Shown piece after piece: positions 1-5,753 of a stretch of DNA of 5,753 nt. The notes beneath the pieces were generated by a model, which did no database searches, was not told where the DNA came from, and was given only the letters and a program-made list of their open reading frames with translations. Source of the stretch: Bacteroidota bacterium (lineage in GTDB: Bacteria > Bacteroidota > Bacteroidia > Chitinophagales > Saprospiraceae); assembly GCA_008501835.1 (NCBI GenBank), contig QQUB01000911.1, positions 1 to 5,753 on the forward strand, written 5' to 3'. Each line of letters starts with the position of its first letter. Positions within the stretch are counted from its first letter, which is position 1. A program made the position numbers and the translations under genes.

Positions 1-316
1 GGAAAAGGTATTTTCTTTTCTTTTTTTTCTTTTCTTTTCTGACCGGCGGGGGCGGAGCGTATTGTTGTTTGTAGGGTCTTTGGTCAGAAGGGCTGGTCTT
101 TTCAAATTGCTCAATCCTTTTTATGTTATTGTCAGCAATGGTGTCCAGATCGCCGTTCAGTCGTTTAATAACCAGAAATTCACCTTTCCGGTAATCTACC
201 AGGTTGCCTTTATAGACCTCTCCGTTATTCAAATAAATAGTTGAAACATTGGATTCTTCCTGGCCCCATAAAACTGTACTAAACAACATTAAAAACAGCA
301 GAAACAGCTTGTTCAT
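1..316 (-). CDS. secreted protein of unknown function, N-terminal part (3' end beyond window)
   Basis: An open frame begins at the ATG complementary to 314-316 and stays open for 105 codons to the left edge. The first 19 residues form a clear Sec signal peptide: MNK, a Leu/Phe-rich core, then a likely signal peptidase I cut after LWGQ. The mature part opens with STIYLNNGEVYKGNLVDY (residues 25-42), followed by EFLVIKRLNGDLDTIADNNIKRIEQF. This short beta-rich pattern (a strand, 'NG..YKG', then 'I..I') resembles the N-terminal segment of many exported Bacteroidota proteins of unknown function. Next come a Pro-rich linker (YAPPPP) and a Lys/Arg-rich run (KEKKKKRK, about 95-102). In similar proteins such a segment can precede an outer-membrane barrel, but that part is not visible here. 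No Shine-Dalgarno is evident; upstream bases are AT-rich, as usual in this phylum. The coding assignment rests on the signal peptide and the protein-like composition. A plus-strand ORF at 62-244 is its shadow. Confidence 0.8.
   Translation of the reverse strand, partial: MNKLFLLFLMLFSTVLWGQEESNVSTIYLNNGEVYKGNLVDYRKGEFLVIKRLNGDLDTIADNNIKRIEQFEKTSPSDQRPYKQQYAPPPPVRKEKKKKKRKYLF
11..38. repeat. homopyrimidine mirror repeat (T4-C-T4-C-T8-C-T4-C-T4)
   Basis: On the plus strand these 28 bases contain only T and C and read identically in both directions about the centre of the T8 run (between 24 and 25). Read on the minus strand it is an A/G tract coding for the Lys-rich run of the secreted protein. 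Perfect homopurine-homopyrimidine mirror repeats can form intramolecular triplex (H-DNA), and the A8 run is a possible slippage site; both are inferences. Confidence 0.9.
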
Positions 317-550
317 AGTTTAATTGTTAATTTTTTCATAGAAGTTGTTTGAAAATATACCTTTCAAAGATAGTCTTCTAAAACTTAAAATGAAAATGGC
401 AGTCTCTTCGCTGCTTTTGGGTAAGCTCTTTACCCGGAAAAGTTCTTTAACTTTTATTTTCTATTTGTACAAGACATATGGTTTGTGATTAAGGGTTGGG
501 GAAAAATGTAAGTTTTTTTTACTTCTTTTTTTACTCCATACAGGAGGGGC
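317..550. other. non-coding spacer with two adjacent small hairpins
   Basis: No convincing gene lies here. Two inverted repeats stand side by side: GGGTAA/TTACCC (419-424 with 430-435, 5-nt loop) and AAAAGTT/AACTTTT (438-444 with 449-455, 4-nt loop). Neither is followed by a clean T-run, so they are not obvious terminators. A short T-rich direct repeat, TTTTTTTACT, occurs at 514-523 and 526-535. Together with the -7-like box at 365-372, the stretch looks like a promoter/leader region between two minus-strand genes. Confidence 0.5.
365..372 (-). promoter_or_regulatory. candidate Bacteroidota -7 box (TATCTTTG) for the secreted-protein gene
   Basis: The minus strand reads TATCTTTG, an exact match to the Bacteroidota primary sigma factor -7 consensus TAnnTTTG. 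Transcription would begin near 358, giving a leader of about 40 nt before the ATG at 316. A -33 TTTG at 19-21 bp upstream is not clear; only a TTTTC-like sequence lies there, so this is a single-box match and may be chance. Confidence 0.35.
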
Positions 551-591
551 AAAAAAAAATCCCGAATCTCACCTTTTGGCAAAATTCGGGA
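551..591 (-). terminator. intrinsic terminator of dnaK
   Basis: Read on the minus strand, an 8-bp perfect stem TCCCGAAT / ATTCGGGA (584-591 pairing with 560-567) encloses a 16-nt loop and is followed directly by a run of nine T (559-551). It starts 45 bases after the dnaK stop codon. The structure is directional: the plus strand has no T-run after the stem. It suggests that dnaK transcription ends here and does not continue into the secreted-protein gene. Confidence 0.9.
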
Positions 592-635
592 CTACTTATG
601 TCGATTAAGTACGGTTATTACTAACTAATCAGGAA

Positions 636-2561
636 TTACTTTTTGTCGTCAACTTCTTCGTATTCCACATCGGTTACATCTTCACCGGAGTTGGAACCTC
701 CCTGTGATGCGTCACCCGTTTCAGGGCCAGCATTTGGATCAGCTCCTGCACCTGCATCCTGAGTGGCCTGGTACATTTCCTGACTTGCAGCCTGCCATGC
801 ATCATTCAACGTTTTGCTGGCAGCGTCGATCTTGTCGAGATCCTGCATTTTATGAGCTTCTTTGAGTTCGGCAACTGCTGATTCAATAGCATCTTTTTTC
901 TCTGCAGGGATCTTGTCACCATATTCCTTGAGTTGTTTTTCCGTCTGGAAAATCAACGCATCGGCCTGGTTGATCTTATCGACTTTCTCTCTGGCCTTTT
1001 TATCGCTGTCCGCATTGGCTTCAGCCTCTGCTTTCATTTTAGCAATTTCATCTTTGGAAAGACCGGTTGAAGCTTCGATACGGATGGTTTGTTCCTTGTT
1101 GGTACCCTTATCTTTGGCAGATACATTGAGAATACCATTGGCATCGATATCAAATGTTACTTCGATCTGAGGAAGTCCCCTCGGTGCCGGCGGAATACCA
1201 TCGAGGATGAATCGTCCAACTGTTCTGTTATCATTGGCCATTGGGCGCTCACCCTGCAGGATATGAATTTCAACAGATGGCTGGTTGTCAGCCGCAGTTG
1301 AATAAACCTTCATTTTCTTCGTTGGGATAGTAGAGTTTGCTTCGATCACTACATCGTAAACACCACCCATGGTTTCTATACCCATAGAAAGCGGAGTAAC
1401 GTCGAGCAACAGTACATCCTTAACATCACCACTCAATACACCCCCTTGAATAGAAGCTCCTACAGCAACTACCTCATCCGGATTAACTCCCTTGGATGGT
1501 TTTTTGCCGAAGAATTGTTCAACAGCTTCCTGTACTTTTGGAATACGTGTAGAACCACCTACGAGAATAATTTCGTCGATTTCGCTTTTGCTGAGATCAG
1601 CGTCTTTAATTGCAGCCTCACAAGGAGCCAATGTTCTGCGGATCAACTCATCAGATAATTGTTCGAATTTCGCTCGTGACAATTTCAAAACAAGGTGCTT
1701 AGGCACTCCGTCAACTGCCGTCACGTAAGGCAGGTTAATTTCAGTTTCCATTGCTGAAGATAACTCAATTTTGGCCTTTTCAGCTGCATCTTTGATACGC
1801 TGCAGAGCCATTGGGTCTTTACGTAAGTCAATACCCTCCTGAGCTTTGAATTCTTCTGCCATCCAGTTGATGATCACGCGATCGAAGTCATCACCACCAA
1901 GGTGGGTATCACCGTTCGTAGATTTTACTTCAAATACACCGTCACCCAATTCCAGGACAGAAATATCAAAAGTACCACCACCAAGGTCAAACACGGCAAT
2001 GGTCATATCTTTGTGAGATTTGTCAAGACCGTAAGCCAATGCAGCAGCTGTAGGCTCATTGATTATACGCTTAACTGTCAAGCCAGCAATCTCTCCGGCT
2101 TCTTTAGTAGCCTGACGCTGAGAGTCATTGAAATAGGCAGGAACAGTTACTACTGCTTCTGTTACTTCATGACCGAGGAAATCTTCTGCGGTCTTTTTCA
2201 TTTTCTGCAATACCATCGCAGAAATTTCCTGGGGAGTATATAATCTGCCATCAATATCAACACGAATGGTGTCATTGTCACCTTTGACAGTCTTGTATGC
2301 TGTGCTGGTAGCTTCCTCAGCAACCTCTGAATAACGGGTACCGATAAAGCGTTTGATGGATGAAATTGTTCTTGTCGGGTTGGTAATAGCTTGTCTCTTT
2401 GCAGGAGCTCCAACCTTGCGCTCGCCATTATCGAGAAAAGCTACAACAGAAGGAGTTGTTCTTCCTCCCTCATCATTTGGGATTACAACCGGGTCGTTCC
2501 CCTCCATAACGGAAACACATGAATTGGTCGTTCCCAGGTCAATGCCTATAATTTTGCTCAT
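636..2561 (-). CDS. dnaK: molecular chaperone DnaK (Hsp70)
   Basis: ATP-dependent cytoplasmic chaperone that binds exposed hydrophobic segments of unfolded proteins, working with the co-chaperone DnaJ and the exchange factor GrpE. The frame is complete, 641 residues, close to E. coli DnaK (638). The nucleotide-binding domain (1 to about 380) shows phosphate motif 1 IDLGTTNS (7-14), the catalytic-type Lys at 70 (SSIKRFIG), the allosteric Pro 141 and NEPTAAALAYG (168-178), phosphate motif 2 FDLGGGTFDIS (191-201, with Thr 197 matching the autophosphorylated Thr of E. coli), and the adenosine motif IILVGGSTRIPKVQ (331-344). The interdomain linker DVLLLDVTP is at 382-390. The substrate-binding beta domain runs to about 500 and the helical lid from about 505 to 600. 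A Gly/Ser/Asn/Asp-rich disordered tail ends in EEVDDKK. All key residues seem intact. Start: the first Met of MSKIIGIDLG; no strong ribosome binding site. dnaJ and grpE are not adjacent in the window, and the terminator at 551-591 implies a single-gene transcript. Confidence 0.99.
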   Translation of the reverse strand: MSKIIGIDLGTTNSCVSVMEGNDPVVIPNDEGGRTTPSVVAFLDNGERKVGAPAKRQAITNPTRTISSIKRFIGTRYSEVAEEATSTAYKTVKGDNDTIRVDIDGRLYTPQEISAMVLQKMKKTAEDFLGHEVTEAVVTVPAYFNDSQRQATKEAGEIAGLTVKRIINEPTAAALAYGLDKSHKDMTIAVFDLGGGTFDISVLELGDGVFEVKSTNGDTHLGGDDFDRVIINWMAEEFKAQEGIDLRKDPMALQRIKDAAEKAKIELSSAMETEINLPYVTAVDGVPKHLVLKLSRAKFEQLSDELIRRTLAPCEAAIKDADLSKSEIDEIILVGGSTRIPKVQEAVEQFFGKKPSKGVNPDEVVAVGASIQGGVLSGDVKDVLLLDVTPLSMGIETMGGVYDVVIEANSTIPTKKMKVYSTAADNQPSVEIHILQGERPMANDNRTVGRFILDGIPPAPRGLPQIEVTFDIDANGILNVSAKDKGTNKEQTIRIEASTGLSKDEIAKMKAEAEANADSDKKAREKVDKINQADALIFQTEKQLKEYGDKIPAEKKDAIESAVAELKEAHKMQDLDKIDAASKTLNDAWQAASQEMYQATQDAGAGADPNAGPETGDASQGGSNSGEDVTDVEYEEVDDKK

Positions 2562-2609
2562 ATTCTAGTTGATTTAAATTTTTTCAAATTTTATGGTCAA
2601 CCTTATTAC

Positions 2610-2625
2610 ATCAATGCTTATGCCA
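2610..2625 (-). promoter_or_regulatory. candidate sigma-54 (RpoN)-type -24/-12 promoter of dnaK
   Basis: The minus strand reads TGGCAT-AAGCA-TTGAT. The sigma-54 consensus is TGGCAC-N5-TTGCA/T. The -24 element (TGGCAT) and the exact 5-bp spacer match; the -12 element has TTG, but A instead of the nearly invariant C that follows. The implied start is near 2600, leaving a leader of about 40 nt before the ATG at 2561. No perfect TAnnTTTG box and no CIRCE inverted repeat (TTAGCACTC-N9-GAGTGCTAA) is present in the spacer. The function is inferred from sequence resemblance alone. Confidence 0.45.
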
Positions 2626-2637
2626 TTTTGGAAAAAA

Positions 2638-2740
2638 TGACAATTATTCGGCATTAGCCTGTCAAATACCTTAATTTAGGCAGGAAATTTTTAATACTAT
2701 ATGACAAACTGACAGCATGCTCCCGACAGACAATATGTCA
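2638..2740. promoter_or_regulatory. cluster of TGACA/TGTCA half-sites upstream of dnaK
   Basis: Plus-strand half-sites are TGACA at 2638-2642, TGTCA at 2660-2664, TGACA at 2702-2706 and 2710-2714, and TGTCA at 2736-2740. The first two form a perfect inverted pair with a 17-bp spacer. GACA-ATA-TGTC at 2729-2739 forms a compact inverted pair, and the 8-bp palindrome AGCATGCT lies at 2714-2721. Relative to the inferred dnaK start near 2600, the sites lie about 38 to 140 bp upstream, where activators of sigma-54 RNA polymerase usually bind. They could equally serve the divergent gene. No regulator is identified. Confidence 0.4.
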
Positions 2741-2800
2741 AATGCTAAATAAATCGTTTCTTTGTCCGTCAAATTTACCGTCACTTGTTACAAAGTTCTT

Positions 2801-2804
2801 GGAG
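2801..2804 (+). promoter_or_regulatory. ribosome binding site (GGAG) deciding the glycosyltransferase start
   Basis: GGAG lies six bases before the ATG at 2811. The upstream in-frame ATG at 2742 has no comparable sequence in front of it, so this site favours the shorter protein. Confidence 0.6.
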
Positions 2805-2810
2805 AACCTA

Positions 2811-4304
2811 ATGTCAAAATTTCTTAAGCAAGAAAAAATATTTAAATACCTGTCACTGGCCATCCTCATAACAGGAGGGATAACCAGATTGGTCATTTTT
2901 TTACAAAACCGTTCTCTGTTTTTGGACGAAGCCAACCTTGCCAGGAATGTAGTAGAAAAATCTCCCGAGGCTTTTTTCAAAGCACTCGATTATGAACAAT
3001 ACGCACCACCGCTTTTCCTGTTGATCCAAAAGTTTAATGTCTGGTGGCTAGGGGCTTCTGAATACGCTGTTCGCTTTTTTCCCCTGGTTGCTGGCCTGAT
3101 CTCCCTTTTTCTTTTATATAAGATTGCCTTAAAATTCATAAAGCCCGGTCCTGGCCTGGTTTTTATATTATTCGTTTTTTCCTTTTCAGAATACTTTTTG
3201 CATTTCGGAACGGAGGGTAAACAGTACTCCTCTGATGTGATGTTTGCGCTTTTATTGATTCATGAGGCACTTAAAGACCATGCCAGGTTTACTGCAACTA
3301 CTTTTTTGAAGTGGACTATTTTAGGTATTGTGGTCATATGGTTCTCAATGCCTTCTGTTTTTATCCTGGCTGGAGTTGGAATTTATCTGTTTGCCATTCA
3401 GTTTCTAAAAAAAGAAAAGAAGAACCTGATGGCTATCGGAACTATGATTGTGCTGTGGTTGGTTAGCTTTATTCAGTATTATTTTAAAATCTTATCTGCA
3501 GATTTAAATAGTGATTACCTTCAAAATTTTCATGCACCATATTTTTTGCCTCTTATACCTACTTCGGGAGGTGATCTGTCCAGGATAATGGAGATCCTGG
3601 GATCGGTCTTATCTACTTCTGTTGGACACACTGCTATTGCGTTGATAACCGGTTTGGTAAGTACCATAGTTGGGGCCTGGGTTGTGTACAAAAACGACCG
3701 GAAAAAATGGCTGTTATTGCTTATTCCGGTATTTGCTGTTTTCGGAGCTTCCGCATTCCGGCAATATTCCCTCATTCCGCGGTTAACCTTGTTTTTCATT
3801 CCAGTGGTGATTTTGTTGGCAGGTATTGGAATCCAAAGGCTTTTTGATGTTAAAAAAATCTGGCTAACCCTGGTTTTTTCCATTTTGATACTCGGAACAC
3901 TGGCAATTCATGATGGAGTTAAATATCTTTGGAAACCATACCAGATCGAAGAGATAAGATTGGTATTGGATCAAGTAAGTTTGGAAGCGGAAAAGGACGA
4001 CTTGCTGTATATTAATCATAGTGCAAAACCTGCATTTTCGTTTTATTCAGGTTTGCATAAAAACAAGTCAAAATACAAATTTGATAATGTTGTTTTTGGA
4101 GATTGGCGATTGAACCCTGAAACAAATCAATTAAGGATTGGTGACCAACCAGCAGATCGTGTTTGGGTAATTTATTCGCACCTGATTTCAGAACAGGCCA
4201 GCATTGAACAGGAGAAGGAAATGAGTGTTTTATTAGAAGGGTTTAAGGTAGTTAAGAAGATCAGTTTTACAGGTGCTCAGGCCATTTTGCTTGAAAGAGA
4301 TTGA
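2811..4304 (+). CDS. polytopic membrane glycosyltransferase, GT-C fold, GT39/PMT-like
   Basis: Predicted inner-membrane glycosyltransferase of the superfamily that moves a sugar from a polyprenyl-phosphate donor onto a lipid, glycan or protein on the outer face of the membrane; donor and acceptor cannot be read from the sequence. From the ATG at 2811 it has 497 residues. The first membrane helix (about 13-31) is followed by a short extracytoplasmic loop with FLDEA (37-41), whose acidic pair is at the place of the conserved acidic residue(s) of GT-C enzymes. Then come YAPPLFLLIQ (64-73) and a helix with SEYAVRFFPLVAGL (83-96), both typical of PMT_2-type proteins, and GTEGKQYSSD (133-142). About ten hydrophobic segments extend to about residue 376; the last 120 residues are soluble and mixed alpha/beta. 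Start: GGAG six bases upstream. An in-frame ATG at 2742 would add 23 poorly hydrophobic residues and is less likely. It is transcribed divergently from dnaK and stands alone, with no neighbouring polysaccharide genes. Confidence 0.85.
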   Translation: MSKFLKQEKIFKYLSLAILITGGITRLVIFLQNRSLFLDEANLARNVVEKSPEAFFKALDYEQYAPPLFLLIQKFNVWWLGASEYAVRFFPLVAGLISLFLLYKIALKFIKPGPGLVFILFVFSFSEYFLHFGTEGKQYSSDVMFALLLIHEALKDHARFTATTFLKWTILGIVVIWFSMPSVFILAGVGIYLFAIQFLKKEKKNLMAIGTMIVLWLVSFIQYYFKILSADLNSDYLQNFHAPYFLPLIPTSGGDLSRIMEILGSVLSTSVGHTAIALITGLVSTIVGAWVVYKNDRKKWLLLLIPVFAVFGASAFRQYSLIPRLTLFFIPVVILLAGIGIQRLFDVKKIWLTLVFSILILGTLAIHDGVKYLWKPYQIEEIRLVLDQVSLEAEKDDLLYINHSAKPAFSFYSGLHKNKSKYKFDNVVFGDWRLNPETNQLRIGDQPADRVWVIYSHLISEQASIEQEKEMSVLLEGFKVVKKISFTGAQAILLERD

Positions 4305-4648
4305 CAAGGCGCAACAACCTCAAACCACATCAAATATAGTAAGAGGACAAAATTAGTTTTGATCAAATTACTTTATCGATCATGGAGTCACCGAGAGTTT
4401 TTACGCTGAGTTTCGCAAAGATCTCGCAGAGTACCGCTGAGAATAATAATAACCCGCGGCCCTCAGCGCTTCTTAGCGGCCCTCCCGACATTACCTGTAC
4501 GGGATGGATCATCTGCGGTATAGTCCATTTGTTACGCTTCAGGAAAACATTTGATTCGAAGTAGTTCTGTCCAAGTACTACTGTCAAACAACATAATTGT
4601 TCAATTTGAACCCTTTGAACCAAAACTATAAATACATTAACCGTTACA
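4305..4648. other. non-coding spacer between the glycosyltransferase gene and the era operon
   Basis: No gene is supported here. Near the left end lies the AT-rich palindrome TTTGATCAAA (about 4357-4366), without a convincing T-run, so no clear intrinsic terminator follows the glycosyltransferase gene. The centre holds the repeat element at 4387-4484. The right part has a small inverted pair AGTAGT/ACTACT (4560-4565 with 4577-4582) and the direct repeat TTTGAACC at 4605-4612 and 4614-4621. Promoter boxes for the downstream genes must lie here, but I find no good TAnnTTTG match. Confidence 0.6.
4387..4484. repeat. interspersed-repeat-like element of CGCnGAG units with an inverted arm
   Basis: The left half contains five degenerate copies of a C-rich unit ending in AG: ACCGAG, ACGCTGAG, CGCAAAG, CGCAGAG, CCGCTGAG. 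Their last bases are at 4395, 4410, 4420, 4431 and 4441, so the steps are mostly 10-11 bp. The right half carries the unit in reverse complement, CTCAGCG (4462-4468) and CTTAGCGG (4472-4479), ten bases apart. CGCTGAG at 4435-4441 pairs perfectly with 4462-4468 around a 20-nt loop. GCGGCCCTC is repeated directly at 4456-4464 and 4476-4484. The base composition is more GC-rich than the flanks. Similar 'CGCTGAG/CGCAGAG' intergenic repeats are, from memory, widespread in Bacteroidota and other genomes. The right arm is shorter than the left, so this copy may be decayed. Open frames crossing it are not genes. Confidence 0.7.
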
Positions 4649-5233
4649 ATGCACGACATAGAACCATATTTCAGGTGGAGAGACAGATATAATGCTGCGG
4701 AGGATGAGAAAAGCCCCTTTTATGGCCGACAGCATGATGAGTTTATGTACACGCAAAAGGTATATAATTACTTTATTCATCCTCAATGGGAGTTCTTTGG
4801 TTCCTCGACACTTTACTTAAAGGTATTGTTTGTCGATTATAATGCAGGTTTTGCTATTATTGAATTCATTGGTGAATGGAATGATACACTGCACAATGAT
4901 ATTATGGAATTGAAGCGGGAGGTTATTGACCTGTTGATCAGGGAAGAGGTTTATAAATTTATCCTGATTACCGAAAACGTCTATAATTTCCATGGTTCTG
5001 ATGACAGTTATTATGAAGAATGGTGGGATGATGTGAAGGATGATGGCGGTTGGATTTGTGTTTTAAACCCTTTGAAGCATGTGATGGAAGAAATGGAACA
5101 GACCCGTTTGCAATTTTATGTTAATTTTGGGCCTGACTTTATAATAGATAATTGGCGGGTTCTTAAACCGGAACATGTTTTAAAAGCAGTCGAATTATTG
5201 ATGCTTGAATCTGGGAAACAAATTGGATATTAG
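4649..5233 (+). CDS. conserved hypothetical protein encoded directly upstream of era
   Basis: A complete frame of 194 residues, ending six bases before the era start, so the two are probably co-transcribed. I do not recognise a characterised domain, but the type (MHDIEPYFRW..Y.A..DE.SPFYGR at the start) recalls a Bacteroidota family of unknown function. There is no signal peptide or membrane segment, so a cytoplasmic location is likely. Visible features: many aromatic residues (Tyr, Trp, Phe), a hydrophobic strand-like core (STLYLKVLFVDY 53-64; FAIIEFIGEW 68-77), a central helix with charged residues (84-100), a second core strand YKFILITENVYNF (102-114), and a strongly acidic aromatic patch DDSYYEEWWDD (118-128). 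The pattern is compatible with a compact alpha/beta fold. A role connected with ribosome assembly is suggested only by the era neighbour. The start at 4649 is the first Met; no Shine-Dalgarno is seen, as is common in this phylum. Confidence 0.85.
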   Translation: MHDIEPYFRWRDRYNAAEDEKSPFYGRQHDEFMYTQKVYNYFIHPQWEFFGSSTLYLKVLFVDYNAGFAIIEFIGEWNDTLHNDIMELKREVIDLLIREEVYKFILITENVYNFHGSDDSYYEEWWDDVKDDGGWICVLNPLKHVMEEMEQTRLQFYVNFGPDFIIDNWRVLKPEHVLKAVELLMLESGKQIGY

Positions 5234-5239
5234 AGAAAT

Positions 5240-5753
5240 ATGCACAAATCAGGATTTATAAATATTATCGGACAGCCAAATGTGGGTAAGTCAACCTTGA
5301 TGAACGCCCTTGTGGGGGAACGGATGTCCATTATTACCAATAAACCTCAAACCACCAGGCATCGTATTCTGGGGTTGTTGAGCGGTGATGATTTTCAAAT
5401 GGTTTTTTCGGATACACCCGGTTTGATAAGGGATCCTTCCTACAAAATGCAAAAAACCATGAACACTTTTGTGCATTCCACCTTTGAGGATGCTGATATC
5501 ATGGTTTTTGTAACGGATATGTTGGAAGATTACGATGCGGATGATCCTTTTATTACTAAATTGAAAAAGGTAGAAGCTCCACTTTTCCTGGTAATCAATA
5601 AAGTAGATCTTTCTTCTCCAGAAGCAGTGGTGGAAAAAATCAAGTGGTGGAAGGAGCAAGTAGATTTTAAGGAAATTGTTACTATTTCCGCTTTGTTTAA
5701 GCAAAATACGGATACTCTTTTCCGCTTGTTAATGAAATATTTACCGGAAGGGC
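5240..5753 (+). CDS. era: GTPase Era, N-terminal GTPase domain (3' end beyond window)
   Basis: Era is an essential-type GTPase that binds 16S rRNA near its 3' end and acts in maturation of the small ribosomal subunit. The visible 171 residues cover the G domain: G1 GQPNVGKS (11-18), switch I with the G2 Thr in PQTTRHR (36-42), G3 DTPG (58-61), G4 NKVD (120-123) and G5 SAL (150-152). The switch I segment ITNKPQTTRHRILG is diagnostic for Era rather than Der or other TrmE-Era GTPases. Family members have about 295-300 residues, so roughly the last 125, including the KH RNA-binding domain, lie beyond the right edge. The start is the ATG at 5240, six bases after the stop of the preceding gene; only a weak purine-rich AGAGAA precedes it. 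This arrangement indicates translation from the same transcript as the upstream hypothetical gene. No motif residue is missing. Confidence 0.97.
   Translation, partial: MHKSGFINIIGQPNVGKSTLMNALVGERMSIITNKPQTTRHRILGLLSGDDFQMVFSDTPGLIRDPSYKMQKTMNTFVHSTFEDADIMVFVTDMLEDYDADDPFITKLKKVEAPLFLVINKVDLSSPEAVVEKIKWWKEQVDFKEIVTISALFKQNTDTLFRLLMKYLPEG

Noticed and set aside
390..488. 32-codon plus-strand ORF (MKMAVSSLLLGK...) in the spacer next to dnaK
   Set aside because: No ribosome binding site, no promoter, and the frame passes through two hairpins; length and composition fit chance.
1902..2243. 113-codon ORF antisense to dnaK, and several shorter ones on the plus strand between 862 and 2568
   Set aside because: They lie within a highly conserved coding gene and have shadow-like composition without ribosome binding sites.
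2757..2764. TTTCTTTG as -7 box for the glycosyltransferase gene
   Set aside because: One mismatch to TAnnTTTG and no TTTG at the -33 position; not strong enough to annotate, though the distance to 2811 would fit.
2562..2810. CIRCE element for HrcA control of dnaK
   Set aside because: I searched for the TTAGCACTC / GAGTGCTAA arms on both strands and found no match.
4387..4484. CRISPR array
   Set aside because: The repeated units are only 7-8 bases, degenerate, spaced by about one helical turn and partly inverted; there are no unique spacers of constant length.
4605..4634. TTTGAACC direct repeat plus TATAAATA as a promoter for the era operon
   Set aside because: TATAAATA does not fit TAnnTTTG and would leave almost no leader before 4649; the repeat alone is too short to call.
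4363..4659. 98-codon minus-strand ORF across the glycosyltransferase/era spacer
   Set aside because: It runs through the CGCnGAG repeat and overlaps the start of the downstream gene; the translated repeat gives spurious proteins.
5291..5704. 137-codon minus-strand ORF
   Set aside because: It is antisense to the Era GTPase domain, all of whose motifs are intact on the plus strand.

Overview
The window most likely comes from a member of the Bacteroidota (Cytophaga/Saprospira/Chitinophaga side rather than Bacteroidales, the latter only a guess). The reasons are the DnaK sequence type, a conserved hypothetical protein directly upstream of era that I recall from this phylum, a small secreted protein with the 'YLNNGEVYKGNLV' type of fold opener common there, AT-rich spacers, weak or absent Shine-Dalgarno sequences, and one perfect TAnnTTTG -7 box.

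Layout, left to right. (1) 1-316, minus strand: the N-terminal part of a secreted protein of unknown function that runs off the left edge; its Lys-rich stretch is encoded by a perfect homopurine/homopyrimidine mirror repeat. (2) 317-635: spacer with a -7-like promoter box for that gene, two small hairpins, and a strong intrinsic terminator for dnaK. (3) 636-2561, minus: complete dnaK (Hsp70), apparently monocistronic. (4) 2562-2810: divergent control region. It has no CIRCE element, but does have a sigma-54-like -24/-12 element placed to give a leader of about 40 nt for dnaK, preceded by a cluster of TGACA/TGTCA half-sites. (5) 2811-4304, plus: a membrane glycosyltransferase of the GT-C / GT39 (PMT-like) type; a start at 2811 with a GGAG ribosome binding site is preferred over the longer frame from 2742. 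(6) 4305-4648: non-coding stretch holding a GC-richer interspersed-repeat-like element built of degenerate 10-11 bp CGCnGAG units and an inverted arm. (7) 4649-5233, plus: conserved hypothetical acidic protein. (8) 5240-5753, plus: 5' part of era, the ribosome-assembly GTPase, six bases after the previous stop and so probably in one operon with it.

Most of the window is ordinary housekeeping. I see no sign of a defence system, CRISPR array, phage or transposase. The parts most worth a second look are the dnaK upstream region (possible sigma-54 heat-shock control), the 4387-4484 repeat, the mirror repeat at the left edge, and the uncharacterised era-linked protein.
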